The translations under genes were made by a program, and so were the position numbers. The notes below the pieces were generated by a model that searched no databases, was not told the DNA's origin, and saw only the letters and a list, made by a program, of their open reading frames with translations. From Hydrangea macrophylla (taxonomy: Eukaryota; Streptophyta; Magnoliopsida; Cornales; Hydrangeaceae), in NCBI GenBank assembly GCA_033977485.1, contig CM066991.1, positions 131,459,999-131,523,998 of the forward strand: 64,000 bases of DNA, given 5' to 3'. This document shows positions 21,345 through 33,083 of this stretch, piece after piece (within the stretch, counting starts at the first letter, position 1; the number at the start of each line of letters is the position of its first letter).

Positions 21345-22642
21345 CAAGGGTGAGAATTTCATTAGTTGTAAACTTCTAAAAATATCTTGAAAGAGGAGAG
21401 AGAAAGGGAGATTTAGTTCTCCGGGCTTTGCGACGACGATTGGCGACCTTCCGTCCGTCTGAACTTCACCAAAATTCATATTTGAATTCCCCAAGGTAAG
21501 GGCTACATTTTGATAGTCTTTAGGCCACGTTTGGCTAAGTTTTTATAAATTTCTAAATCTAGGAATTTGGGAAAAACACGTGTAAACTTGTAGGTTTCGC
21601 GTAGGATCGGAGATTTGGCGTTTAATCGGGTTTCTAGTCGTTCCCTCAAAGTTATACGACGATAGCTCGAGGTATGAATTTCTAGCCTATGTTATATAGG
21701 TGAAATACAAGTTTTATATTTCGACGACGAAAATGAGATCCGGGCAAATTCCATGTGTTAATCTTAGGCCCGTTAATTATGCACGCGATTGAATATAGAA
21801 AGCATGTCAAATTTTATGCGAGCACGTATATGTGATGATTTGCTAGTTGAGCATGTTTATGTGCCTATGTGGGATAAATGGGGATTTGTGTTAATTCACC
21901 GTGAGACGTCCTCTCGAGAATGGGGAGGATTAGTAGTGATGACGACCACTTGCCGAGAAAGGCATTAACGTGACATGTCGAAGGGGCATTGGTCCTGGTT
22001 GAGTCTTAAGACTTTGGATCGGTGAATGTGCACTTATTCCCTAGAGACCAATAGTTATGTGTTATGATGAGATAAAAGCATGATTTGTCATATATGCATA
22101 TGTTAGAAATTGTGCACTCAGCATATAGCTGAGCAATGGAGATTTACTCCATTGCAGGTTTGAAGAAAGAAAGGAGAAGTGTGAAGGGTGAGGCCGGGGG
22201 AATGCCGGGGATCGCCTTTTGTTTATGTTTTGGTTTCCTTCCCAATGTTGTAATAATGGAATTGGAGGTAAAATCATGTTTTGTTTGAATTGAGTACCTT
22301 GGAATGATTTTGGGAAATGTTGTATTATGTAAGAAAACTTCTTATAGTTAGTTTTGAATTTGTCCGAACTCTTAAAGTTCGTGTTTTGTAAACTTAACTT
22401 GTCAAATTCGGATTTTGAAGGAATGTGGTTAGAGTTTTGTGAATCGAACCAAACAAGTCTTAGCTTGTTCTGCTATTGTTTCTTTTCATGGATTAGTGAG
22501 ATTAAACTTTGTATTTGAAAGCTTGTTATAGCTTGTGACGTTTGGATTAATGTAAGTGTGTTTGGAGTATTGGTATTGGTGATGGTTGTTTGACGCCTTA
22601 AGCGAATTCTGCAACTTTGGGCAGGATTCTGCTAAAGAGTCA

Positions 22643-22678
22643 TTCGACCGATCGAAGGGGGTCGTTCGACCGGTCGAA
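22643..22678. repeat. Two 14-bp palindromes, 22 bp apart (5' LTR)
   Basis: 22643-22656 is TTCGACCGATCGAA (one mismatch from perfect symmetry) and 22665-22678 is TTCGACCGGTCGAA (perfect). They are separated by 8 bp of G-rich spacer. The 3' LTR has three perfect units at the same period. Confidence 0.95.
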
Positions 22679-22940
22679 ATACCCCCTGCCAGAAATCTTT
22701 TACTACCCCTTCCTTAGGGTGCCTTTGGGACCCCTTTCAACATAAAATCATTCGCTTTGAAGTATAATTACGTTTTCAATTTTATACAGATTTTACAACT
22801 CGGAGGGTAATGTTTTCAAAGTTTTATATACTCAAGATTGTTTTAAAGTTCTTTTCCGCTGCGTATAGTTGTTGTTGAGCCTTGGTGGCGTGCCACGTGT
22901 CCTGTTTTCGCACATTAGCGGGATGGGTCGTGACATTTAG

Positions 22941-22952
22941 TGGTATCAGAGC
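22941..22952 (+). other. Primer-binding site (tRNA-iMet)
   Basis: TGGTATCAGAGC, 5 bp after the left LTR. It sets the element's orientation as plus. Confidence 0.9.
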
Positions 22953-23552
22953 AATAGGTAACAAAACTTTAGGAACGTTCGACGTTGAGTGGAGTGTTGA
23001 GTGAATTGACACATATTCTAGAATGCATCCACATATTGTAGAGATGCTTGATGCATATGGTGTGTTGTTATACATACATGATTATGTTATTGTCATACAT
23101 GCATAGTATTTATGCATCTGTGAATTGGTGGAATCATATGGACTTAGAACTGTGTGATGAAATGAAGGTTACCATGAGCTATCATAGGCTTGGTGTGGTG
23201 ACACGAGAGATAGATGATATCTTGGTGGTGATGAACCATTGAATTTCTAAATGGTAATAAAATAATTTTTGATCGAATTGGTGGATGTTTTCAACGATAG
23301 TGACAAGTGTCCTTTGGGAGATCTAACCGAGAATGGAGTTTGAGTAGTGAGCGTCAGGAGAAAGATTTCCTTATGGTTCACATAGAGAATGAAAAGTGGT
23401 TGTTTGTAGTTGAGTCTTGGGATTGAGATCGATTGGTAAGAGTTTTACTTCAGACATAGGTTAGATATCGTGACGTCAGAGAATAGAGAGGTATAGTTGG
23501 GGTCTATGACAGAAAGAGGGTCCAGTAACATGTATCACTCGTGTTTAGGATG

Positions 23553-23840
23553 GGTGAGAAATCTCTCACCTTATCTTACAGTGTTAACCTAGGGTGTGAT
23601 CATACGGGGTTATATATGGTGTTACCTTACGGTATAAACGGTGTATATTAAGTAGTTGAAGAATCTTTCAACTTATTGTATGGTATTGAGGTATTTTGAT
23701 GGTTGAGGAATCTCTCAACCTATCTTATGGCATGTATTGGATGGTTGAGGAATCTCTCAACCTATCTTACGGTATGTATGGGGGGTTGAAGAATATCCTA
23801 ACGTATTGTGAATATTGTGGTTGTTGAGGAATCTCTCAAC
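23553..23840. repeat. Array of six hairpin units, consensus GGTTGAGGAATCTCTCAACC
   Basis: Units start at 23553 (GGTGAGAAATCTCTCACC), 23654 (AGTTGAAGAATCTTTCAACT), 23701 and 23743 (both GGTTGAGGAATCTCTCAACC), 23784 (one arm decayed) and 23823. The last four intervals are 47, 42, 41 and 39 bp, and the spacer carries TATCTTAYGGTATG. The first two units differ in sequence but keep paired arms: stem changes are compensated (GGTGAG with CTCACC; AGTTGAA with TTCAACT). Confidence 0.85.
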
Positions 23841-24531
23841 TTAACCTGGTTTCGGGTGGTCGTAGTACCATGGTGGATTGAAATGCGATAGGAGGACTAG
23901 TAGCGAAAGCTATCGGTTGATTGGGTGCGTGGAAAGTTGGTATCTGAGGATTGATTTGAACGAAGGGTTAAGAATGGAAATGATAGAGTGTGCTTGGATA
24001 GTGAAACTATAGTTGGTGGAAGCTTAGTTTGGGATGTATCTCTGAAACAGTTGCTTAGATTTGATGATTATGTGTATGGGAATGTAACGATAAGGAAGAC
24101 ATAGGTCAGAAAAGATATGGAAGGACTTCTTGATGGAGATTAAAGGAATGGAAATGAATATGAACAAGAGTTTCTTAGTGTTTTGAGGTGTGGCTTGACA
24201 AAGGAAGTAGAACAAAGGATGTAGGAATACAGGACTTGAGGTGAAAGATAAGTGTGAGTGATTGAACATGATAAGAGATTCGGAGGAATCAAATGGACAT
24301 CGGATATCATGAGGATAAGGATATCTTGGTAGGAAATACTATAGAGAATGTCTTTATCACAGTGAGTTATATAGTGTGGATAACCAGGAACCTTGTGTAG
24401 TTCGATGAGTTTTCAATGTTCTCGAGCACTTTTTAGTGATTCCAAAGTGGTTGGGAAGTGGCCACAAATGCCTTGCAAGTTTGGAGACTTTTAAGGATGT
24501 TAAATGGAGGAAAAATATGATCCAGGGGGTA

Positions 24532-24567
24532 CTGGACCGGTCGAAAGGGGTGGTTCGACCGGTTGAA
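24532..24567. repeat. Internal pair of CCGG-centred palindromes, 22 bp apart
   Basis: 24532-24545 (CTGGACCGGTCGAA) and 24554-24567 (TTCGACCGGTTGAA) are separated by AGGGGTGG. Same period, core and G-rich spacer as the LTR pairs, but located in the internal region. Confidence 0.85.
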
Positions 24568-26244
24568 CACCCTTCTGATCCAAACAGTGATTTCGGAAAC
24601 ATTTTTTCGTCGACTTTTACGGAAACATGCATTACTCTTTGTAGAAAATTCGAATTCGCGCGCCATTTTTTTTGTGTTGGAATCGGGACTCAAAGAGCTA
24701 TCTTTTGATGTAAAATTTAATCATACTTTCTAAATGACCATTTTGCCCTTGGGCTGTTTTGTCACTGTAAAGTTGTTTTAAGATGTCTAACCTATGTTTT
24801 TCTTTGCTGGTTAGTGTATTTCAAATAAAATGGGAATCTTGTAACACTATTAAAACATGATTGGGGTGTTTAAAGTGAGTAGTTGTCAATGGGAGGTTGG
24901 AGTATTAGAAGTATTACGATACTGAATAAGAGCAATTGTGGAAATGGATAATTAAAGGGACTTTGGGTAAGTCAAGTTAGAAGGGTGAAAACATAAATTA
25001 GGAAGATGAAGCTTCGATGAGTAAGTGAACATGAACGGTACAAGTGGGATGAAGACTTAGTAGTATGTTGGGTACATTATCGGATATGATAATAGAACGG
25101 TAAACCGGTTAGAGGACAAGGATGAATGCAATGGAATGCTATCTCAGTTGTCGTGGATTTCAACGAGTTGGAAAGTTTTGGGAATGTTAGATTTCACCCC
25201 TAAGAAAATTTTAAAATGTTTAAAATATTATAAAACCTAACTTTTGTCTAAATGAGAAAAGTGATATTGAATACTTGTGAGAAGGTATCAAGTAGACTTT
25301 GGAAAACGAGTATCGTGGAAGGATATGGTATGCTTAGTGCTTGGGACACCACAGTGTTTGTCAAATGAATAAGTTCTACGTGAGCATAAAACTTGGAAAT
25401 TTTAAAAGTAAGGAGGGGTTAGTGAAATATAGTACACATGGACTTAGTAAGCTGGAGGTAATGCCACTAAACGAGTTGAGTTGAGCATTGTCCTAAAAGG
25501 AACTTAATCTTTGTATAAGTATAGGAGTAACCAGAGGTTATGAATGATTTGAAGTTTTAAACGATCAGGAACTTGATGGGATCTGTAAAGTGTGAAGCAC
25601 TTAAAGACAATAGTTATTGACATTAGTACTCGGAGTGAGAATGGGTGACTTTGAGCATTGTCACGAAAGGTATGTGAATTCGAGATTGATAAGAAATTTA
25701 TCAAACACAGTGAGACTATGGTACTCGATGGGGAAGTTAAATTACTGAGTTGTATTCAGATGGTTACATGAATAGTATGAATACGGGGCAATCAGTTCTT
25801 CGAGAACAATGAATTTGAGAACATAATAGCAAAGGTAAAGAATTAGAGAATCTGAATCGGAGTTAAAGTCAGACTGACTATAGTTATGAAATATTAAATG
25901 GTTGAATAAAGTATGGAGCCTTGGAATGTTATATGAAGAGCGTACACTTAGTGTGGAAAGGTTGTCATGAACTTCGTGAGAGTTGGAATACATGGGTACG
26001 ATTGGTATGGGTTTGTGTAAAGGTAAAGTGAAACACCAGAGATTTATGGAATCATATAACTACGTGATGGTAGTGGAATCTACCCGGACTGATAAACAAA
26101 AAGAGGGTAGACAAGTAGGGTAGGAGACGAGAATGTAGTACATTGCAATTGAGATCCCCGACAGAAAAGTAACTAACTCAGAGTATATGTACATTATGTA
26201 AATGGGTTGGATTGTGAAAGGTCAAAGGTTTGAGATAGAAACAA

Positions 26245-26249
26245 GGTAT
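26245..26249. repeat. Target duplication GGTAT, left
   Basis: Identical to 34703-34707. It bounds Copia C within the Ty3-type element. Confidence 0.93.
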
Positions 26250-27868
26250 TGTTAGGAAATTGCGTTCCCAGAATCCGTTGACAGTGCATATAAGTTGGTA
26301 CTGCAAAAATTTTACGTGAAAACTATAATAACCCTACAAGGGCGGAACTAGGGTTACCTTGAACTGCAAAATTGGATTGCTGTAGTAGACGAATCGAGAA
26401 CACGGGCTCGATAACAGCTCACGATCTTCTACCGTATTCCTTTGCTGCCAGAATATCGAACTGAGTGTGGGCTCTTTCGAAATCCTTTTAGTTTTCTGCT
26501 CTTCCCTCTTTACGTTCTATTTTCTATTCCCAATTATAACACTCTCTTTGATTGCTATGACGATTCAATCCTGATCACATTGATCCGACAAAGATGTGTT
26601 CGTCAGGAGGATCAAACGATCTCCGATTTACTTGAATTTTTAACAGCAGCTCCGTCTCGACGTCAGGAACGTTGTGTAAAAAATTCAGCAACTTTCGATC
26701 AATATCGAGCAGTCCGAAGCTCTTTTAGTGAGCGTTGTCCGACGCTAGCGATCTACACTCCTATGTCTCTTGAATGCTCACAGAGACTAGGGTTTGGTGG
26801 AAACCCTTCTAGAAGAAAGCTAGGAGGTCAAGGGAAGCTTAGAATATAAAATCATGCAACCTGAGAGAAGAGCCAAGGCAGCATATATATAGGCTACGAT
26901 AGGGACCATAAGAAGTCAATAAGGAATAGGCTTCCTAATGGAATTAGGAAACCCTAATTCGAACTGAATCAGATTCCTATTTCCATAAATTATAATTCAT
27001 ACCACTAAAGAATTATAATTGCACTCCTACCCTTATCTCAAAAATATATTTCGAGCTCCATGTTATTAAATGCTTATTATCTCCCCATGTTAAGATTACA
27101 GATATCCATTAATTAAATATAATTACTGACAATCACATTTAATTAATTTCTTAAAATTCCTTGAGATCCTCTGCTTAACTTATCTGATATGTCGGATACA
27201 AAATCCACCTGCAGGGTTTGACATAATCAAAACTTATAAGCTTTCTCAAGGGGATATCATCAATCCCAAAATTGAGACATGGATTCCATCATTAATTAAT
27301 ATCCACCACACAATTAATATTGCCACCCAATCCAATGAGATATTGACCCATTTAAGGATCTCACCCTTTTAGGGATCAAAGTGTAAATATCAAATGTACG
27401 TGTCTACAAATTAACTTAGGATTTAGAGCATAAGCACTCATAATAGCCATGAGGTATTAATTATCTTATAAGTCAGTATAAAGATAATTACCCCAAGTCG
27501 GTCCTGTTTAATACACAAAATGTACCAGCATGGTGAGTTGAAACTATACCGTTTCCCGCAGTCAAGACAAACCTACTACAACACCATGCTGCAGTCCTAC
27601 CGATGGTGTGTCCAATCCCATCTAAGACTGTAAACCAAAATCTTACATTCTATAATATCTGATGGCCTGATCTTCCGTGTGTAAGCCGAACTCTACACAC
27701 CAAACCACCTACTATATAGAATGAGAGACACACATGCATAATATTAAATAAATAATATAATACAAACATTGCCCACACAGATTCTCATAAAAAATGGATT
27801 AACTGATTTTATTAAATGAATAATAAATCAACTACATAAAGCATGGCTTTTAGTATATATCCCTAACA
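26250..27868 (-). repeat. 3' LTR of Copia C
   Basis: On the minus strand it runs from TGTTAGGGATATATAC (27868) to ...CAATTTCCTAACA (26250). It has the same length as 33084-34702 (offset 6834). It includes a (AT)n TATA-like box at 26883-26891 and a ~300-bp segment absent from the solo LTR at 40027. A 135-codon frame on the opposite strand (26442-26849) has no recognisable domain. Confidence 0.93.
26883..26891 (-). promoter_or_regulatory. TATA-like box in the Copia C LTR
   Basis: TATATATA in the minus-strand context CCTATATATATGCTGCC. It is repeated at 33717-33725 in the other LTR and kept as TTTATATATGC in the solo LTR near 40360. Probable promoter for minus-strand transcription. Confidence 0.55.
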
Positions 27869-28775
27869 ATCTCCCACTTAGACTCAAAGCCATGAAGTGA
27901 CACACCTCACTCCAACTAATGGCTCTACCTCCTAGGATAAACACATATCCTGAGGTAGACTTTCTGGAATCCCTATCTGACATGAAATCAGAATATGTGT
28001 ACCCAATGGGTACAAAACTGTCTGCTTGGTAAACTAACATATTGTCTCGAGTCCTTTTCAGGTACTTGAGAATATTTTTCACCGCAGTCCAATGTTCTTG
28101 CCCTGGATTAGACTGATATCTACTAACCATGCCAACAGCAAAGCAGATGTCAGGTCTAGTACATAGCATAGCATACATTAGGCTTCCTACTGCCGAGGCA
28201 TAAGGAACTGCCTTCATCTTCTCTATCTCATCAGGTGTCTTAGGACACTGATCCTTAGATAGAGTAATTCCGTGTCTGAAGGGAAGGAATCCCTTCTTGG
28301 AATCTTGCATGCTAAACCTTGCAAGAATATTGTCAATATAAGTGCCTTGTGACAAGCCCAACATCCTATTCTTGCGATTTCGCATAAGCTTGATCCCTAG
28401 GATGTGACCGGCTTCTCCCAAGTCCTTCATATCGAATTGACTGGATAACCATACCCTTACAGAAGATAATACCCCCACATCGTTTCCGATTAGCAAGATA
28501 TCATCCACATATAGTACTACGAACACCACCACTCTTCCATCATGTTTCTTGTACACACAAGATTCATCCGCACATTGATCAAAACCAAAAGACTTGATTG
28601 CTTGATCAAAACGGATATTCCAAGACCTAGATGCCTGCTTAAGTCCATAAATGGACTTCTTAAGCTTGCACAACATGTGTTCTTGGCCCTTCGCAATGAA
28701 CCCGTCTGGTTGCATCATATAATGCACTCGCCAAGATTCCCATTTAGAAATGTTGTCTTGACATCCATTTGTCAA
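27828..28775 (-). pseudogene. Copia C reverse transcriptase with truncated RNase H
   Basis: 315-codon frame. LCKLKKSIYGLKQASRSWN leads to the catalytic FVVLYVDDILLIGND (YVDD at residues 89-92, intact), then MKDLGEAGHILGIKL and CTRPDICFAVGMVSRYQ. RNase H starts normally (GYTYSDFMSDRDSRKSTSGY) to ISWSE, where the usual SVKQ...EAEY...CDN part is missing and the frame jumps to a short C-terminal tail that reads into the LTR. The in-frame deletion removes the RNase H catalytic Glu and second Asp. The RT core is intact here, but the start of the domain (28775-28790) carries a stop and a frameshift. Confidence 0.92.
27869..27880 (-). other. Polypurine tract of Copia C
   Basis: On the minus strand AAGTGGGAGA lies immediately before the 3' LTR, the usual plus-strand primer position. 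Confidence 0.8.
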
Positions 28776-29470
28776 ATTTCATAATCGAAATGTGCAGCAA
28801 TGGATAAGAGAATCCGGATAGACTTCAGCATTGCCACCGGCGAAAAAGTTTCCTCATAATCGATTCCTTCTTTTTGAGTGAACCCTTTCGCAACAAGCCT
28901 TGCTTTAAAGGTTTCCACCTTACCGTCTGCTCCTCTCTTCTTCTTATAGATCCACTTACATCCAATGGGTTTTATTTCATTAGGTGGTTCTACAAGATCC
29001 CAGACTTGATTGGAGTACATGGACTCCATTTCAGACTTCATAGCCTTTTGCCAAAGATCTGCATCTTTATCTTGGAGTGCTTCATTGTAGTTACAGGGGT
29101 CGGTACCTTGTTCGTCAGGGACCCGGTCATAAGACTCTCCCAAGAACATATACCGGTCAGGTTGAATAATAACCCTCCCACTACGACGAGGCACAACCCG
29201 TGTCTGTGTATCACTGATATTTTGTTGTGAAGATTCTGAACCTAATACACCATTATCTACACGTTGTACTGGTTCAGGAACCTGCGTGTTAATGGTTGGT
29301 TCGGGATCTACACGAGTTTCGATAATCCTCCCACTACGACGTGGTAATGGAATATCGATAACTCTTTCTTGTGGTGTTTCTTCTCGTACCGTTGGTATCG
29401 AAGAAGTATATGTCGGTGTCTTTCCTCTCATTTCCTCTAGAACAATACGGCTTCTGGGCTTGTGGTCCAT
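28772..29470 (-). pseudogene. Copia C integrase tail and RT start
   Basis: Opens as MDHKPRSRIVLEEM and runs through a Pro/Arg-rich linker with repeated RRSGR motifs. It then enters the reverse transcriptase as DLWQKAMKSEMESMYSNQVW, KWIYKKKRG and ARLVAKGFTQKEGIDYEETF. It ends at a TGA where relatives have Trp, in the HFDYEI stretch. On the 5' side a TAG at about 29517-29519 separates it from integrase in the same frame. Confidence 0.9.
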
Positions 29471-29518
29471 AACATAGTCCTCTTCTAAGAATGTGGCATT
29501 GGTGCTAACAATAACCTT

Positions 29519-30337
29519 CTAATCCTTAGGACTATAAAACAGACCACCTTTAGTTCCTCTTGGATACCCAACAAAGAAACATACTTCTGTTCTTGATTCC
29601 AACTTTTCTGCGTTCCCTTTCAGCACATGTGCTGGACTACCCCAGATCCGAACATGCCGCAGACTAGGCTTTCGCCCAGTCCACAATTCCGTGGGAGTAG
29701 TAGGTACTGACTTAGATGGTACCAAGTTTAGAATGTATGCGGCTGTCTCTAATGCGTGTCCCCAAAAGGAAATTGGTAAATCCGAATAACTCATCATAGA
29801 TCTTACCATGTCCATAAGAGTCCTGTTCCTTCTTTCTGCCACACCGTTCTGCTGAGGCATACGGGGTGCAGACAATTGGGATGTAATCCCTTGCTCCAAT
29901 AAGTATTCCCTAAACTCTCCCAAGAGGTACTCTCCACCACGATCAGATCGTAGTGTCTTGATACATTTACCTAGACGCTTCTCCGTTTCAGCCTTGAAGT
30001 CTTTGAATTTCTCAAAGCATTCAGACTTACGCCGCATCAAATAAATGTACCCATACCTTGAGTAATCATCGATGAAAGTGACAAAGTACTCAAATCCCCC
30101 TCTTGCTTGGACAGTCATAGGACCACACAAATCAGAGTGAACCAGTTCCAACGGCTCTCTTGCTCTATAGCCCTTGGCCGAGAATGGCCTCTTGGTCATT
30201 TTACCTTCCAAGCAGGATTCACAAACTGGAAGTGCCTCCACTTCCAATGAGCCTAATGGCCCATTTTGAACCAGTCTTTGAATCCTTTTCAAATTAATAT
30301 GACCAAGGCGTAAGTGCCAAAGATGCGTTTGGTTCAT
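29519..30337 (-). pseudogene. Copia C integrase
   Basis: 272 codons, with all integrase hallmarks intact. The GAG-pre-integrase/zinc finger has HLWHLRLGHINLKRIQ (His 8, His 13) and CESC (Cys 39, Cys 42). The catalytic triad is Asp 69 (VHSDLCGPM), Asp 132 (LRSDRGGEY) and Glu 168 (QNGVAERRN), an exact D,D-35-E spacing. The frame is cut off from gag/protease by one TGA (about 30351-30353) and from the RT part by one TAG, so the polyprotein is in three pieces. Confidence 0.93.
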
Positions 30338-30353
30338 CCTCGAAGGTTCTTTT

Positions 30354-31624
30354 CACTTAAATGGCAAACTATTTGTGTTATTCAATTCATTAAGTTGCAG
30401 TATAGGAGAGATAGGATTTATAATATAAAGATCATCTACCAATTGACCAGAACAAATAAAACGTTTATTTTCTTTAATAACTACTACTTTATTAAAATGA
30501 ACTGAATATCCATTCTTTACTAAACTAGAAACTGAAACTAAATTCCTTCTAATAGAAGGTACATAAAAGCAATTTCTTAATATTAAAATTCTATCTCTAC
30601 CAAAACTAAGATGTAGATCTCCTACTGCAACTGCTGCTACTCTCGTAGCATTTCCCATATATAGATAAATCTCTCCATCACTGAGCTGCCTGGTTCCCTG
30701 GAACCCCTGCAAAGAATTGCATACATGATCAGTGGCTCCCGTATCTACACACCAGGTACCGGTAGATCGGACCGCTAAACACGATTCAACAACTAGTAAA
30801 TGAGATTTACCTTGATTGTTCTGTCTGGCGAGATAAACTGGACATTGCTTCTTCCAGTGTCCTGGCTGCTTGCAAACAAAACATTTGCCTTTAGGCTTTC
30901 CCGGTTGTCCTCGTGACCTTTGGATTGGCGGAGGACCCGCGGCCTTCTTTTGAGCCTTTTTCATTTTCTTCTTGCCTTTCGGCTTTGAAGTAGAACCTTT
31001 CTCAAACACGAGAGCACTCCCTGACTTTCTGTTGAGACCCTCAGCTGCCTGAAGTTCTTTAAGCAGCTCCGCCAAGGTATATTTAAATTTATTCATGTTG
31101 TAATTGAGGCGGAATTGCTTAAAAGACTCTGGCAGTGACTGGAGTACGATATCGACCTGGGTTTCCCCGTCAATTTCAGCTCCAAGGATCTCTAGTTCAT
31201 TAAGAAGAGATATCATCTTAAGAACATGATCCCTTACAGGCGTCCCCTCAGCCATGGTTGTGTTCATCAAGTCTTTCATAGCAACCTGCCTAGCAGCACG
31301 ACTTTGATCCCCGAACATCTCTCGGAGGCTCTCCATCATGTCATAGGCACTGGTCATTGACTGATGCTGATGTTGCAGAACATTTGACATGGATGCCAAA
31401 ATGTAACACCGCGCCATCTCATCAGCCTTGACCCATTTCTTGTGAGCCTGGGTTTCCTCAGCGGTTGCCCCCTCACCAGGTTGCTCAGGACATACTTGAG
31501 TAAGCACAAACTTGTACTCTTCAGCAGTTAACACAATATCCAAATTCCTTTTCCAGTCTATATAGTTTGGTCCAGTAAGTTTGTTTTCTTTAAGTATAAC
31601 AGCAAGTGGATTGAAAATACCCAT
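30354..31624 (-). pseudogene. Copia C gag and protease
   Basis: 423 codons from an ATG at 31624 (MGIFNPLAVILKENKLTGPN). UBN2-type gag to about residue 240, with a Lys-rich basic stretch. The CCHC zinc knuckle CFVCKQPGHWKKQC is complete (residues 248-261). The aspartic protease active site WCVDTGATDH is intact (Asp 294). It ends at a single in-frame TGA after NNTNSLPFK. Gag and protease look functional on their own, so this copy could still supply gag. Confidence 0.92.
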
Positions 31625-33070
31625 TTAAAAGCCTGAGAATCACACAACATAAATAATTACGTTTGGGCAAAAATTACTATGGATTCGATTTGAAAATATT
31701 GGTTCCCTCTACCATATTTGAAAGGAATCCGCCAGCAACCTGATACACCGTGAATAGTATGACTCGATGGGAAGCCATATACTATCCATCATTTGTTCAG
31801 ATAGACAATTGCCTTTTAATTTTACTATCCAGGCAATGTACTTTGCCTAATAAAATTAAACTGCTGACTTGCTTTGGTCCTATAAATAATAACAGTGACT
31901 CAGATGGAGAGGATATTATTATTTATAGCTAAGTGTATACCATCACTTAATTCTAGGTCAAGAGTTCTGTGAGGAACACCTCTGATGGAGAGGTGATCCA
32001 CACCAACAATCACCCAAAACATTCTTTTAAAGAAGTTTGTACTGATGATTTCATGATCAACTATGTCCGATAGGGAGGATGACACTAGAGCCATCACACA
32101 AAATTAATCATATCATCTACAAACCAGTGATGGGGACCATGGGATTTATACTTGATAAATTCCCTCTCCCACTTAGAATTTTTTTTTAAAAAATTGAGGG
32201 TTATAATTTTTTTAGAAAAACTTTTAATTTAATTAATAAAAAATAATGGAATACTTGACAAGGATTAATTCATCCTTACTTGTGAAACCCACATGTGTAG
32301 ATAATAAAATCATTCTATTCTCATGATTTTAGAAAATAAGTACTTATGTTTTCAAATTATGGAATTAGTTTTATTTCTAAATACACATGTAGTTGTCCAT
32401 CATTTTAAATTAATTAAATTAAACATGCAGCTAGACATCTGAAATAGGTCTAGGAACAATTATCCATGTTGTCCTATTCATTAAACATGAAACAATAATA
32501 ATCATTCAATCACACATAAATAAGGAAACCACAATAAAATAGGAATCCCACTATTATGGTCAAGCTGCAACTCTTGTGAAGAAATCTTCATGGAACCCAA
32601 TTAACTCTATGTCTCCACTACGCAACTGCCTTCCAGAACTCTTTTCTGAAATAGCCTCCAAAAATTGCCTCCAGATTGCTTTCTGAAACTGCTTGTAAAC
32701 TGTCTTCACGAACTGTCTTCACGGATTTACTTGAGATATATTACACAAACCCTATGCCTCCGTAAAGGAGTTCACATGCTATATATTTGCAGTAAATTAA
32801 CCACGCATCAATCAAGCGTGGGATCCAATACATACAAATCCTATGCCTCCATAAAGGAGTTCACATGCTATATCAAAACAACAATATTAACCACGAATAA
32901 ACCCATCGTGGGATCCAATCACACAAAATCAGTGACCATAATAGTGGAATAAGAACGCTGCAAAACAAGGGTTAGCACAGTTCTACGTTCTATCCATCCA
33001 TCAAAACACGCATAAGATCTGTTTTATTGGACAACATGGTTGCATCCAACCCATACGCAGAATCAACGTT
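31625..33070 (-). other. Leader region of Copia C
   Basis: About 1.45 kb between gag and the primer site, long for a Copia leader. No supported ORF on the minus strand. It contains an imperfect ~80-bp direct repeat at about 32740-32910 (TCCATAAAGGAGTTCACATG, TTAACCACG, CGTGGGATCCAA, two copies). Confidence 0.65.
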
Positions 33071-33082
33071 GCTCTGATACCA
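33071..33082 (-). other. Primer-binding site of Copia C (tRNA-iMet)
   Basis: TGGTATCAGAGC on the minus strand, one base from the LTR end. Confidence 0.92.
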
Positions 33083-33083
33083 C

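Larger units (their letters stand above)
20823..22935 (+). repeat. 5' LTR of the Ty3-type element
   Basis: 2113 bp, starting TGTCATACCCGTCCCGG and ending GGGATGGGTCGTGACA. It contains a TATA box (21336-21344) and, near its 3' end, two TTCGACCGRTCGAA palindromes 22 bp apart. The tail GCCACGTGTCCTG matches, in reverse complement, the starts of the LTRs at 61208 and 62004. Confidence 0.92.
22953..26249 (+). other. Internal region of the Ty3-type element, left part
   Basis: Non-coding: stops are frequent in all frames and no retroelement protein motif was seen. It contains the hairpin array at 23553-23840 and a further pair of CCGGTC palindromes at 24532-24567. It ends at the target duplication GGTAT of Copia C. 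Confidence 0.7.

Noticed and set aside
23553..23840. Hairpin array considered as a bacterial-type terminator or CRISPR
   Set aside because: It lies between primer site and interior of an LTR element in plant DNA, with no bacterial genes nearby.
26442..26849. 135-codon frame in the Copia C LTR, repeated at 33276-33683
   Set aside because: It runs antisense to element transcription, is present in both LTRs only because they are copies, and has no recognisable domain. The solo LTR lacks most of it.
28542..29477. Plus-strand frames over the Copia C RT
   Set aside because: Antisense shadows of the minus-strand polyprotein.
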